Source: Chloroflexota bacterium (GTDB lineage: Bacteria; Chloroflexota; Anaerolineae; Epilineales; SHYO01). From it: a stretch of DNA of 32,350 nucleotides. The stretch is taken from assembly GCA_009692745.1 (NCBI GenBank), contig SHYO01000032.1, forward strand, positions 1-32,350. Direction: 5' to 3'. Shown one piece after another: positions 32,181 through 32,350 of the stretch (within the stretch, counting starts at the first letter, position 1; each line of letters starts with the position of its first letter). The notes below the pieces were generated by a model, which searched no databases, was not told where the DNA came from, and worked only from the letters and a program-made list of their open reading frames with translations. A program made the position numbers and the translations under genes.

Positions 32181-32350
32181 CTAAGATTTGGTAGGTTCCA
32201 TTAGTTGTTTGAGGAGAGCCTGCCGGGCAGCCTGGCGCGATCCTTTCAAGGGCGGGTAGGGTCTCGGGCGCTGGCGCACCGCGCGCGGCTCAAGACGCCC
32301 TGGCTGGCGGGCCGTCAAGAGACAGGCGCCCAAGCGATCCATCAAAGCTG
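32181..32350 (-). CDS. C-terminal part of an IS4-family transposase (partial)
   Basis: The leftward frame is open to the window edge and ends with TAG at 32181-32183. It reads ALMDRLGACLLTARQPGRLE, PRAVRQRPRPYPPLKGSRQA and ARQALLKQLMEPTKS. The pattern R-GRxEPRAVKRRPKPYPxLxxPR is the C-terminal signature of IS4-family transposases. The DDE core is outside the window. The element therefore begins beyond base 32350 and ends near 32160-32181; its terminal repeat was not identified. Confidence 0.88.
   Translation of the reverse strand, partial: ALMDRLGACLLTARQPGRLEPRAVRQRPRPYPPLKGSRQAARQALLKQLMEPTKS

Overview
The window looks like chromosomal DNA from a Chloroflexota bacterium, probably Anaerolineae or Caldilineae and probably metagenome-derived. 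This is inference. The support is a giant BTAD-AAA-TPR regulator, a Chloroflexota-style HicB-HicA pair, UPF0175 and DUF421 genes, a fused tandem malic enzyme, large secreted proteins, an LPTTG-anchored stalk protein, and short GTAGGTGCGG/GTAGGGGC hairpin repeats. Both ends of the window fall in insertion sequences: a transposase tail plus terminal inverted repeat at bases 2-145, and the C-terminus of an IS4-type transposase at 32181-32350. No tRNA, rRNA or CRISPR array was seen.

Layout. (1) 76-6680: a translationally coupled pair, a giant DEAD/DEAH helicase with a DUF1998-type zinc cluster (DruE/Drm-like) and a Cas4/RecB-like PD-(D/E)XK nuclease with four candidate Fe-S cysteines. It uses AT-richer codons than its surroundings and is the best candidate for an undescribed, probably antiviral, system. 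Its 5' end has been cut by the left insertion sequence. (2) 6681-10022: accessory debris. It holds a small conserved protein, a duplicated gamma-glutamylcyclotransferase-like gene (one dead copy, one intact), a hicB-hicA pair whose toxin (8095-8256) has lost its tail, and a truncated membrane ORF. (3) 10187-15028: BTAD/AAA/TPR regulator, Gfo/Idh/MocA oxidoreductase, SnoaL-like protein. (4) 15160-19120: GyrI-like protein, alpha/alpha-toroid protein, DapA-like aldolase, divergent amidohydrolase, and a small conserved acidic protein.

(5) 19328-20839: three broken genes in a row. A UPF0175 antitoxin is followed by a DUF3368 toxin with its middle missing, then a CocE-type hydrolase with its middle missing, then a DUF421 (YetF-like) gene split by an 88-bp MITE with a TA target duplication. 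The MITE's inverted repeat nearly matches the insertion-sequence end beside the helicase. (6) 20861-25961: class II HDAC-like deacetylase, tandem malic enzyme whose halves have different active-site residues, a nitrilase-family protein in which the nucleophilic cysteine is glycine, and a broken ferredoxin. (7) 26240-31824: a leftward cell-surface locus with a lipoprotein, a Thr/Pro-rich LPTTG protein, a subtilisin-like protease, a 615-residue secreted repeat protein and a small conserved protein, separated by strong hairpins and REP-like repeats.

The themes are mobile-element damage to accessory genes and two enzymes with altered catalytic residues (nitrilase Cys to Gly, malic-enzyme first half). 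All family calls come from motif reading without database searches.
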